The notes beneath the pieces were generated by a model, which saw nothing but the letters and a program-made list of their open reading frames with translations, did no database searches and was not told the origin of the DNA. A stretch of DNA of 64,000 nucleotides. Source: Aurelia coerulea. Taxonomy: Eukaryota > Cnidaria > Scyphozoa > Semaeostomeae > Ulmaridae. This document shows, piece by piece, positions 34,568 through 44,975 of this stretch. The stretch's first letter is position 1; every line of letters begins with the position of its first letter. Made by a program: the position numbers and the translations under genes. Location of the stretch: the NCBI GenBank assembly GCA_039566865.1, contig CM076962.1:9728743-9792742 (forward strand). The letters run 5' to 3'.

Positions 34568-35375
34568 CTAGCCTGCGTGCAGACTTTACTTTCCACTGCG
34601 AAGGAGAGCCTATGAGCATCTTGTAAAGTCTGCGAATTAGCGTCCATTATCGTGTTCTGAATGAAAAGTTTCTCCTGCGAAGGAGAGCTCAATCTTGCGC
34701 AATAAATTGACACCTATAATCCCTATCATGCGAAGAGAATCCCATCCTACCCACACAGCTTCAGAGCCTGCAAACTGCAGAGGTAATATTGGGTATGAAA
34801 GACTCACCAGTGATTCAAGAACCCCACTTGCTGACACAAGTCTAAGCTAAGGGTACTACCAACACATCATTATCCATCTGATGATCAGGTCATCAAATGA
34901 AAGTTTAGGCCTAGCCTGAAGTAAAAATTCTGTCCTCGGAGCCGAGAAACTTTCAAAGAATTGCCTCTTGATCGCTGTAGACTTCCTTTCACCTTGAGAA
35001 TATGCTTGACTGTTCATAATTCCTTTCCAAACAAAGTTTCATCCCAAGTTGTCAAGTCCTGAAGACAGGCAAACTGGGCGGCACACTTCATCATCGGCGA
35101 ACTTGTTTACCACAGCAACTTCCTCCAACGGTTTCGTGTTGTGTCGCAAACAATAACCACAAAGGGTTTCAAAAAACGTGACGATTCTGCCGGCTTTTGA
35201 TTGGGTCCTTAGAATCCCAAACCAGATACTGATTGGCTAGCAGACAATAGCCGTACAAAGGCGAGTATCATTGCGCAAGATCTCAGAACTCAATAATGGG
35301 TGCTAATTCGCAGACTTTACAAGATCCGCCTTGGCTCTCCTTCGCAGTGGAAAGTAAAGTCTGCACGCAGGCTAG
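34568..35375. mobile_element. 808-bp MITE with CTAGCCTGCGTGCAGAC ends
   Basis: Left arm CTAGCCTGCGTGCAGACTTT and right arm AAAGTCTGCACGCAGGCTAG match for about 85 bp (with GAAGGAGAGCC and TCTTGTAAAGTCTGCGAATT further in). The interior is unique and non-coding. Superfamily uncertain; no clear target duplication outside the CTAG ends. Confidence 0.75.
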
Positions 35376-35477
35376 AATTTTTCATGCTGTCTTCAATACT
35401 GCTGCAGATATATTTCTTGGCATTTAAACATGCTGAAAAAGGAAAATGGCTAGTCAAGTTTCATCAAGAATAGATCT

Positions 35478-36085
35478 GTTTCTGGAGAATTTGTCCCTGT
35501 CCCCTACTTGATTCACCCCTTGGCTTACCCATTTAATGCATTTGGTGTTATTTCTAAACAGTTTCAGAAGGGTTTCACAGGTGCGTTCGAATCGATTTGA
35601 GAACCGACAGAGCCGCAAAACAGCAAGTGAAGTGAGACAAGCGTATTTTTTTTAGGGAAGGAAGATACGGCAAGGAGACTTTTTGGAATTTGACATATAG
35701 GGTACGAGGGGCCCTTATTTTGAAAAATCAAGCGTATGCTGTGTTGTACATGGTTCTAGCAATTAAAAAAAGGGACAGGGGTCTACTAGTAAGGCCTTGC
35801 GATTGAGTATCAAACACGAAGAAGGCTGCAGTTTGTGAAGGAAGCACATGATTTTAACTAAGTCTATACAGAAAATGAAACTAAAAATGCAAAGCCCTAT
35901 GTTCCAGGCAAGTGCTGTGTTGTTTCCATGAAACTTGATAGAATTTTGAGCGAATTAGGGCTAGAACTGGATGGTACGCCGAAATGAACGAAATGAAATA
36001 TTTTGTTGAAACATGCATTCAAAGAATCAAATTTTGTCCATGATCCTTTGCTTTCGGTGAAGTGGTCTATTGAAAGTCAAGTACC
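35478..36085. repeat. 0.6-kb dispersed repeat, right copy (inverted)
   Basis: Inverted relative of 27,436-28,020, about 85-90% similar by eye with several short indels. Not a gene: the matching frames are broken differently in the two copies. Confidence 0.75.
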
Positions 36086-36468
36086 CCCCGGGCAAAAAAA
36101 ATGATTTCCATTTCATAAAACAAACGGCCAAACCTTAACGCTAATGTGTCCATTTATAAGGAGAGCCTATACCCAACCTGTCAATATTCATATAATTCTT
36201 GGCAAATGATTGTTTGATGTGCAAACTGAACTGAACACATGTATAGAGAAAATTGCTGCAAACAACCTATTGTTATGACACAATCGTGAAACGTCCCGGG
36301 CAGTGAGAACAAAGCCTTCTTAATCCACCTAATTCCGACTTGTTTTTTGAAATGTCTGTTTGCTAGATTTCAATAGCTGTTGGAGAGCAACCTTTATCCG
36401 TGATTGAAAATTAAATTTAGTTTATCATATGCTTCCTCTTTGAGACCTACTTTTATTGACCCATTGCT
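36086..36468. other. intergenic stretch, nothing recognised
   Basis: No coding similarity or repeat structure found. Confidence 0.35.
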
Positions 36469-37058
36469 TTGACAAATGCACAAGTTAACAAACTACAACG
36501 ATTGCAGAAGGCAGCTGCAAGTTTTGTTTTCGGCAAATATGTCTCCACTAAAGATGTCCTAAGACTGAGATGGCTTCCTGTAGAAGAGAGACGGGCGTTT
36601 AATTGCATGAAACTCGCATACAAAGCTATTCATTGTGAAAACTGGCCAACAATCAACCAAATAGAAATCAAAACTACGGGTCGTATGCTTCGCAATAGCA
36701 ATGACCTAAAGCTGATGTCTTCGTTGATAAAATGAACATTCCAAGATCAAGCCAGCAAACAATTCAACAAACTTCCATCTGCTATCCGACACGAAACAAC
36801 TCTATACTCTTTCTGTAACAATCTACGGGAACAGCTTTTTATGCGAGCTAATGAACGACTAACTAATTAACTATTTTTTCGAGTTTCGTAATGACAATTC
36901 GTCTTAACTTTACACTACTTTCATTTTCAATCACTATTCCTTTGATATGATTGTAAACATAGGGAAAAAACTCTTTAGCTAGAGTTGAAGAGCCACACTT
37001 TAGTTGTGGATATGCTCTTAAAAACCATGTATGTATGTATGTATGTATGTATGTATGT
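36469..37058 (+). pseudogene. LINE C-terminal fragment with (ATGT)n tail
   Basis: VNKLQRLQKAAASFVFGKY, VLRLRWLPVEERRAFNCMKL AYKAIH is the RT C-terminal region. A stop and frame change at 36,733-36,740 separate it from FQDQASKQFNKLPSAIRHE and REQLFMRANERLTN, which ends at 36,870. About 155 bp later the sequence ends in ATGTATGT repeats (37,027-37,058), a typical short LINE tail. 5'-truncated. Confidence 0.8.
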
Positions 37059-37330
37059 TCCGACATCACCTACATTGTGAGGACATGTTATGGTTTACAG
37101 ACCCGCGTTATGAGGACTGTTCGAGTTGTGGGGACAAAAATTGTGACCCCACAATATACATCACTGCATTTTGCTGGAAAATGCATTTCCACTTGTTTGC
37201 GACTGATTCTGGCATCGTCCCCACAAGGTGCATGTATAAATGTATGTGTACTTTTGTGAGGACAAATGTAAGTTCATGTCAAAATGTCATCACCGAAGTT
37301 ATGGGGACAAAGTATACACAACCTTTGATT
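37059..37330. repeat. GTGAGGACA / GGGGACA repeat block
   Basis: Words such as TTGTGAGGACATG, TTGTGGGGACAAA and GTCCCCACAAGG occur five or more times in both orientations. The same words make up the 95-bp minisatellite at 61-63 kb, so they belong to one repeat family. Confidence 0.55.
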
Positions 37331-37715
37331 TTTGCGTTAGTGCTCTTCTTTGCAAGACATGCTACCTGATAATGCAAATGTTTTTGATCATGTTCCAAGG
37401 AATTGGGGATTGGAGAGGAATTCGAGGTTGGTTTTTGCTAGGCGTTAACACACGTTTAACGCTGTTTTTAACTGCAATGCCCTTCTCTAAACTAACACAA
37501 TAAACTTAACATCAGTTCTAGACCGTGTATTGATCTAGAAAGAATGTGTTCCAACTAGGGTTAAAACAAAGGAATTTATCATATCTTGTAGAAACCAAGC
37601 TTCAGAGATGCAAAACTAAGGTGAAGGTGGAATTGCGGATTTTAGCTCCAAGCGCTAGGATCGCAGAAGTAGTTAAGCGCTAATCAAGTCCGCAATCCCT
37701 TGCCATGATGCTCAA

Positions 37716-37799
37716 GTGGTTGCCCTACCGGGGTATTGAACCCTGTCCGCCTGTTCTGGCTGCAAAGTCAGAGGATTACACCACTACGCCACAACACCT
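37716..37799 (-). tRNA. tRNA-like sequence (tRNA-derived SINE head or tRNA pseudogene)
   Basis: On the minus strand, GGTGTTGTGGCGTAGTGGTG opens a tRNA-like piece with an A box (TGGCGTAGTGG, at 37,781-37,791) and a B box (GGTTCAATACC, at 37,732-37,742) at normal spacing, and a plausible T arm. The acceptor stem has mismatches and the anticodon arm does not close on a standard 7-base loop, so it is not a clean functional tRNA. Downstream (to about 37,630) a GATTGCGGA / TCCGCAATT hairpin follows, as in some SINEs. Confidence 0.45.
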
Positions 37800-37899
37800 T
37801 CAAAGAAAATTACACCAGAGGATTACAACACAAATAAAATATAACTTAAGAAACTGGAATTTTCTTAAAGACCCATTGCACACATACAGAAAATCAAAC

Positions 37900-38705
37900 T
37901 GACATAATTAACTAATATACAATAATGACAAACTAAATATTACAAATCACGGGAATTGTATGTGAGGGAATTTCTTCAGGAAATCTCTCAGTAGCTAGGC
38001 TAGGCTAAGCTAATTGAGGAGAGAGCACTCCCTGTCTTAAAAATGATTAAAAAACTTGGCAAATACAATCTGTTTATTCAGTTTCACAATTGTATAAGGC
38101 ATAAGACTTTCAAGATTGTTATCAAAATTGTTAGATTCATAGAAAATGTTAGCATCATCAGCAAATAGATGAAAATTTAGTTTTGAGGATGAGTGAGGCA
38201 AGGCATTAATGTATATTAGGAAACGCAGGGGCCAAGGACAGAACCCTGATGAGCACCACAGGCAACACTGAGTTTGATCCATTTACTGGAACATATAGCT
38301 TTCTATCTGATAGATAGGACTGAAACAAATCTAAATTAGCTCCCCTAATTCCATAATGTTCAAGCTTCATCAAAAGAATGTTACGGTTTACTGTGTCAAA
38401 TGCATGGCATACCTTTTGCAAATCAATAAATATTCCACAATCAAATTTCCTGTTGTCTAGTGAATTCTTGATAGCTTCTGTCAAACTAACCAGAGCATGG
38501 TTAATGAAATGGCTAACATAAAATCCAAATCGTAATTTATACAAGATTTACTGCTTTACCAGAAAATTACAAAGACGCTCTTACATGACTTTTTATGTTA
38601 TTTCGCTAAAGACTGAATAAGAGAAATTGGATGATGTCTATAATTGGATGCTATTTGCGGAAAACCTTTTGTAAAAAGGGGAGAGACATTTCAAACTTTT
38701 CATTG
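37900..38705 (-). pseudogene. LINE RT fragment with remnant trailer
   Basis: From about 38,705 downward on the minus strand: VSPLFTKGFPQIASNYRHHP, then ILYKLRFGFYVSHFINHALV, IDLQKVCHAFDTVNRNILL, LEHYGIRGA, and after a frame change LIYINALPHSSSKL and the active-site motif LFADDANIF. The FADD box is present. Below 38,037 the coding region stops, and AGCTAATTGAGGAGAGAGC resembles the trailer of the LINE at 29-34 kb. RT therefore seems joined to the 3' end by an internal deletion. Confidence 0.75.
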
Positions 38706-39064
38706 GTATAGTGATCAATGGTAAGTAATCAATGATTGGCCAGATTATAAAATGAAATTAAGGTACTAGAAATTTGTTAAATCTAACATATGCTGGTAGC
38801 AATTTCTTATGAACCTTGTGGGAATTGGAAGGATCCCATCAGGTGTCAATCAAATTACAAGAGACAATATTTTGGGTGTGAGCCTCAAGAGTTTCTTGTA
38901 AGTAGTGGGCTAATTATTTTCAGTAGCCTAAAAGTTTCTTTTAGGTGCTTTCGCAAATCTGCGACTGCAGCATGCAAAGGGTTAAAAGTGGGCCTTACTG
39001 TGTAAGGTTATGTTTTGCATTTAGGATTATAACACACAGTATACTGCTTTCCACCGCAAATAGG
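38706..39064. other. intergenic stretch
   Basis: AT-rich, with GTTTCTTGTAAG-type words near 38,893. No gene or clear repeat. Confidence 0.35.
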
Positions 39065-39438
39065 ATTAACGCCTGGCGCTACTAACTGACCTGAACAAGA
39101 TGGCAACCCTCTTCGCCTCAGAGAGGAACTATATGGATACAGGAACAGTTGGCCCCTGTAACATTCTGCAGAAACACAAAGAGATATACGATGCATTTGG
39201 CAGCAATTGGGGTCGTATCTTGGCAATTGCTTATATACACAAATCAATACATGATCCTCTTTTCCTTCATTCGGTTGAGGATACATTAAGGTGCTGATTA
39301 GACCCCTTCTCCATCCTTTGGTTGGGGACCCAGCTTAGGCATATACACGGTATAAACAACTAAAACAATACTACAATTTGATCTAGATGTAAACATATGT
39401 TATAAAATTATGCCGCCATTACGAAGGGCGGCCAAGAA
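39065..39438. repeat. 0.37-kb direct repeat, copy 1, with small ORF
   Basis: Starts AGGATTAACGCCTGGCGCTA and ends AAGGGCGGCCAAGAACGG; repeated at 39,680-40,055 with only a few differences. It includes a 65-codon frame (39,100-39,297) beginning MATLFASERNYMDTGTVG and ending VEDTLRC. I do not recognise the peptide. Confidence 0.8.
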
Positions 39439-39679
39439 CGGAAGGGATTGAAAATCCAATGGCTTCAGCACATTGATACGACCCAAGGGTGGGAAGGGAG
39501 GGGAAACGAAAGCAGAACAAGCAGCCACAAACAATCAATATGGCTAACACGAGGGCATGCTTGTTGACCATGGGGTCTGGAACTAGTTGGTGCTTGACAT
39601 GAGATGATCCGGGGGGGATGCAACAAATTAAGTAGCATGTCGTTAAGCTGCATTTACTCCTGCTGACGTAAATGCTTGC
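39439..39679. repeat. spacer segment repeated at 43.7 kb
   Basis: From GAAACGAAAGCAGAACAAGC to GACGTAAATGCTTGCATTA this 180-bp piece recurs at about 43,703-43,881 almost unchanged. Not coding as far as I can see. Confidence 0.75.
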
Positions 39680-40055
39680 ATTAACGCCTGGCGCTACTAA
39701 CTGACCTGAACAAGATGGCAACCCTCTTCGCCTCAGAGAGGAACTATATGGATACAGGAACAGTTGGCCCCTGTAACACTCTGCAGAAACACAAAGAGAT
39801 ATACGATGCATTTGGCAGCAATTGGGGTCGTATCTTGGCAATTGCTTATATACACAAATCAATACATGATCCTCTTTTCCTTCATTCGGTTGAGGATACA
39901 TTAAGGTGCTGATTAGACCCCTTCTCCATCCTTTGGTTGGGGACCCAGCTTAGGCATATACACGGTATAAACAACTAAAACAATACTACAATTTGATCTA
40001 GATGTAAACGTATGTTATAAAATTATGCCGCCATTACGAAGGGCGGCCAAGAACG
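39680..40055. repeat. 0.37-kb direct repeat, copy 2, with small ORF
   Basis: Second copy of 39,065-39,438. The 65-codon frame is at 39,715-39,912 and differs by one residue (I to T at residue 22). Such recent duplication cannot by itself tell coding from non-coding. Confidence 0.8.
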
Positions 40056-41229
40056 GCCAAAATACGCCCCAAAGCTACCTGCATCTCATGCTTGCATGCC
40101 GCACGGTACAATTTCCCAATTAACATACGTGCTCAACCCCATATATGATCTTCACTCCGCCGAGACAACTAATATGCGACCCAGGGGTGGGAAGGGAGAG
40201 GAGTCCAGCATTGTTATGGCTTAACATGTGCAAAAGAGGTGGAATTATCCCCCCTTTTTCGTTGGTCCAGGATAACATGTATATCAAAATCAAAATAAAA
40301 AAGCTAGTGGCACCCCCTCTTTCCTCCATTCGGTTGAGGGTAATCAAATGCACCAAGTATAAAAACAAGCTTGTTTTGGTTGAGGGCAGCTTGTACATAC
40401 ATTAATTATAATAAATTTACTAATGGCTACGACATGCATACCGTAAGTTTCTGGTAAAGTCCCTTCCCTTTGTTGAAGATACTGAAAAAAATTCTGAAGC
40501 AGGAGGTAGTTAATTGTTCCTCTTCTGGGCTGTTTTAGCCATTGTAGTTCTGAATACCTGTGGACAGGAAATAAAGAGCGAGAGCATTGGATGTTCTAAT
40601 AAAAGCTGAGGTTCGTATTAGAAACAGAAGGCTACACCAGTGGACAAGTACAAGGGTGTGGCAATCAGAGCTTGTTTGAAATGCTTTGACTGTGTGTCAA
40701 GACTGTAGGGTAGAATTGGGGTACTACTTGCATTTTATACTGTACTCATCATTCTGATGTCATATTTGAATTACTATTTTTATTATCTTTCTCATATATC
40801 CTTGTATTCTATTACACTTTTGTCTGATGTCTTAACCTGCAATAATTATAATATGTGTTATTGTCCAAAAAGGCTTTACCTGCAAGAAAAGGAAACACAA
40901 AGAATAGGGGGAGTGGATGCTGAATGGGGGGGGGGGGGAGATGATTACAACTTTGTTGATGCCTAGTAATTAGAGCATAAAATTAAGAATTTGTTTGACC
41001 TGCAAGGAAGGAAGGAAGAAACAAACAAACACAATGAAAGGGGGGGGGTTTGCTAGATAGAGGAACAATTGATCTGCACATTATGAGCGGTTCCTAATTT
41101 TTTGTTTCAATGATGTCTTCTTCTGTAATGACTTTCAACTTCCTTTGCTTTTAATGAATGAACATCATTGCGTATATTTCTGTGAGCTTCCTGTACGGAA
41201 ACAAAGGAAAGAAGAAAGGGGAGGTGGTG
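40056..41229. other. repeat-poor stretch, nothing recognised
   Basis: Contains G runs near 40,927-40,939 and 41,041-41,048 and scattered partial matches to the 39-40 kb repeats (ACCCAGGGGTGGGAAGGGAG at 40,180). No gene recognised. Confidence 0.4.
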
Positions 41230-42870
41230 AATAAGGGATTGCACTTTGTTCAACATCAAACATTTATCATCCTTCTTGTCTTCCTGACATGTCATGCGTC
41301 CTTCTCTGGTATGAATTAAATCGGTTGGTCTTACTGTTGTTGCACAAAACTTTTTTGTTATTTGTTTGTATCTTAGTTGACCTAAAAGTCAGAAATGAAG
41401 TAGTGATCTAACTACCGGACCTGCAAAGAAAAAACATAAAGGAGGGAAGGAGGTTGTTAAACAGGGAAGTTTGTTTTCACATTGACATATATGGGTTCTG
41501 TTGGATGTTTGTACCATTTCCTTTAGCATGGTTCTAGTCGGGCTGTGGTAGAGCACCTGAAAGGAAAAACATAAAGGAGGGGAGGGGGTCGCTAAACCAG
41601 GGAAGTCTGTTTGCTCATTGACATATATGGATTCTGTTGTATGCTTGTACAATTTCCTTTAGCATGTTTTCAGTCACGCCATGTTAGGGCACCTGCGAAG
41701 AAAAAAAAAATATAGAGGAGGGACGGGGTTGCTAAACTAGGGAAGTTTGTTTTCACATTGACATATATGGATTCTGTTGGATGCTTGTACAGTTTCCTTT
41801 AGCACATTTTCATTCATGCAGTGTTCGAGCACCTGCAAAGAAAAAACATAAAGGGGGAGGGGGTTGCTAACGTAGAAAGGTTTGTTTTCACATTGACATA
41901 TATATGGATTCTGTTAGATGCATGTACAATTTCCTTTAGCATTTTTTCAGTCACACGGTGTTAGAGCACCTGTGCAGCTATGAAGTGATACTGTGTTACC
42001 AATTGTATTTAATTTCAAAGGCATATCACTTGAAGAGTGCATTTGTTGTTCACCTGTCACTGATCTCAGGATAATAATGAGGAGCAATATGTACTAGGAT
42101 CTGTATACACAATAAGGCAAAGCTGAGGCTTTTGAATGTTATTGCAAGCGATATAAAAGTAAAACAGAATTAGGCCATATGAAATAAATAATAGCTTCTC
42201 ATCAGCGCCAGTCTGGAAAATTTATATTTGTGTTGATATTACAAATTCCTTTGCTATGATGAATGCAAGTTTTAGTCTGGCCCAGAAAGCATTGGGCATG
42301 TATGTGTAAGTGGTGAAAGAGGAGTAAAAGTTGTTCAATATCAAACATGTACTATCCTTCTGCTATCCTTCTTGTATTTTTTATGTGTCATGCATCCTTC
42401 TCCTGTCATGAAATAGATTTGTTGTTGTGATTGCTACTGAACTATTCTGTTTTGTTCGTATGTATTGTTGAAACAAAAGTTGATTATGATGTTGTGATCT
42501 AAATTACCTGCAAGGAAAACACATAAAGGGGGAGGAGGGTTGCTGAACTGGGAAAGTTTGTTTTCAAATTGAAGTATCTGGATTGTGCAGAATGCTTGTG
42601 TACAATTTCCTTCTGCATATATTCAGTCACACTGCATTAGAGCACCTGTGTGTTATGTTCAGCGATCATAAAGTGATATGGTGTTACTAATTGTTGTTGT
42701 TGTTTTATAAACCAGTGGTGCTCACTTGATGCTTGTATTTGTTGTTCACCTGTCACTACTGATATCATTACATTTAACGAAGAGCAATGCTGTAGGCTGT
42801 CTACCCTATAAAGCAAATTTGAACTCTTTGGAAGTTATTGCATGCAACATAAAATTAAAAACAGAATTAA
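41230..42870. repeat. 140-bp minisatellite within a larger duplicated unit
   Basis: From about 41,415 to 41,985 a unit of 137-141 bp is repeated four times; each has CACCTGCAAAGAAAAAACAT, a G-rich patch, CACATTGACATATATGGATT and TTTCCTTTAGCA. Its flanks (41,230-41,400 and 41,985-42,180) recur around a single diverged unit at 42,330-42,870. A larger segment was therefore duplicated and the minisatellite expanded in one copy. Confidence 0.8.
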
Positions 42871-43700
42871 AATGACCTTCTCCTTGGAGGATTCAGAGAT
42901 AAATAAAGAAAGGTTTGCAATAAGATTGACAAGATACCTTGTTTCTAATGTTTTCAATTCTTTTCTACCACTTCTCCACTTAAATCCATTTGTCTTGATG
43001 GTTTTGTCTCCGTTTCTTACTTTCTTTTTGACAGTGATGATGGCAGCTAGTACAGTGGAATTTTATTCAGGCACCATTAACTTTTGGGTCCATGTTTACT
43101 TGTCTGCATGGTCTGCATAAACACTCTTCTTAACTGAGTTCAATGGCTTCAAAGACCCTCGGAATTCCGAATTCAATTACACATTTGAAAGTTCAGTTCC
43201 AATAACTGGTTTTAGTTTCATCTTTGCCAATAAAATATCGCTGATTTCTGATGTGGTAGAAGTAGGAGATAGATGAAATCAACTGTTGTTTTGGCGCCCA
43301 CTTTTCAGGGGCTTTCATGTAAGTTTCATGTTGACTTGAGTTGAGCTAAGCTTCAGTGTTCTAGTCATGTTATTACCCACGGATTTGTGCAGCAATCCAA
43401 ATCAATGAAATTGTTAGGATAAGTTGAACCCAAAACAACACTCTTGAATCTTCTTGTTGATTCAGCTTGCCTCTTTGTGATGCAATGCACTAAGCGTAAG
43501 CCAATCCTATAGGCCATCTATTTACGGAGGGCGTGTCGACAAAGACAGAACAGCAAACTTTTCACCTATCTGCTCATTCATATACCGGGAAGACTGTACG
43601 CAACAATCCCCTCTTCTAATGGAGTCTTGTTTGAATAAGATTTGCAACGATACCAAGTGGTGATTGCGCACAAATATGGCCAAGTAATCTCGATTAGTTT
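42871..43700. other. intergenic stretch, nothing recognised
   Basis: No recognised gene. A 92-codon plus-strand frame at 42,842-43,120 has hydrophobic runs but no family resemblance and is probably chance. Confidence 0.4.
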
Positions 43701-43702
43701 GA

Positions 43703-43881
43703 AACGAAAGCAGAACAAGCAGCCACAAACAATCAATATGGCTAACACGAGGGCATGCTTGTTGACCATGGGGTCTGGAACTAGTTGGTGCTTGACATGA
43801 GATGATCCGGGGGGGATGCAACAAATTAAGTAGCTTGTCGTTAAGCTGCATTTACTCCGGCTGACGTAAATGCTTGCATTA
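43703..43881. repeat. second copy of the 39.5-kb spacer segment
   Basis: Direct copy of about 39,502-39,680 (GAAACGAAAGCAGAACAAGC onward). It ends at GCTTGCATTA in both places, suggesting a defined right boundary. Confidence 0.75.
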
Positions 43882-44748
43882 TAGCCCACCCAGTATAAGA
43901 TAATAACTTCTTGAGAAATGAGGATTGCAATTGATTCGTTTTGGATTAGTTTTTCTCAAGTTTTCATATTTTACTACCACTGGGTGTATAAGCTGAAATC
44001 AAAACTTATGTTGATATGTATGCTTTGTATCACAGTTTACTTGAAAGGCTTAGCAACCTTTTGGGATGCTGCATACTCATTTTAAGCAAACATTACTTTC
44101 CGAAACGCCAGATTAAAATAAAATTGCTAGTGAAATAATTGCCATCATTTTCTAGTGAAAATTTTGTGAAGAGAAAATGTAGCGATAATTTGAAGTCGTC
44201 TTAGGGAAATTTGTTGTTCGTAAAATGATTGACCTCTGTTCCTCATTCAAATTTCCTCATCCAAAGTAAATTTTTCCAAAACAAGGACTGAAAAGGGGAG
44301 GGATAGTGTGAAACATAGTTGAAACTGTCTTTTCAGATGGTGAGTGTAACTTACATTAATCAAGCAACATCTCAAAAGATAGCTCAGCCCTTCAGCCACA
44401 TGCTGATGCCTTGTTTGCATTCATAACATTTGCTTCAGGAAATAATATGCGATCTGGCTTGTGAAGACTCTTTTGGGTCACCTGGTACTATGTATATCTA
44501 ATATATATCTGTAGGGATCAATCTGGTTTCACCATTTCATTTTGTGATTTTTTCATGTACAAACAGCTTGAAAAGCTCACCAATAACAACAATTAAAATG
44601 ATTTGCATGAGAAATTTTGAGATAACGCAAATCTCAACAGACATTCAATCTGAACCAAAACTGAATGACATTAGCATATAAGTTTTGATAATTTTCGTTA
44701 CCTGAAAACACTGCCCCGGAAATGGCTTGGACTAGAGAGTACTGCTTC
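43882..44748. other. 3' flank of the recombinase gene
   Basis: Sequence downstream of the recombinase stop codon. It should contain the 3' untranslated region; I could not place a poly(A) signal with confidence. Confidence 0.4.
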
Positions 44749-44975
44749 CTACTTTGATCCAAGCCTCTTGGACTTAACAATATGGTTTCTTACAAAGTCT
44801 TTAACATTAGTCCATGTACGTCGCCTGAGAATGTCGTTCTCATCAATGCATCTCGTTGACTGCAATTTTCCAGGTGTAACACCTTTTTTGATTTGCTCTG
44901 CAAAATATGTCAATACAATTTTTGCTTCCTCTTTCGTCCATGGAATCTTCACAGCTTTTCTTGATTTTGAAGATG
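44749..44975 (-). CDS. recombinase gene terminal exon: SANT/Myb-like domain
   Basis: After acceptor GCCTAG| (phase 1) the exon reads [60 protein letters not shown] and [15 protein letters not shown], then TAG. Spaced tryptophans (PWT, RTWTNVK) and the KEEA..VL.YF helix fit a SANT/Myb-type trihelical DNA- or histone-binding module. In my memory similar C-termini follow recombinase domains in fish and invertebrate proteins, which supports the exon chain. No breaks in this exon. Confidence 0.75.

Noticed and set aside
37716..37799. Functional tRNA gene
   Set aside because: Acceptor mismatches and a non-standard anticodon arm make a working tRNA unlikely; kept only as a tRNA-like sequence.
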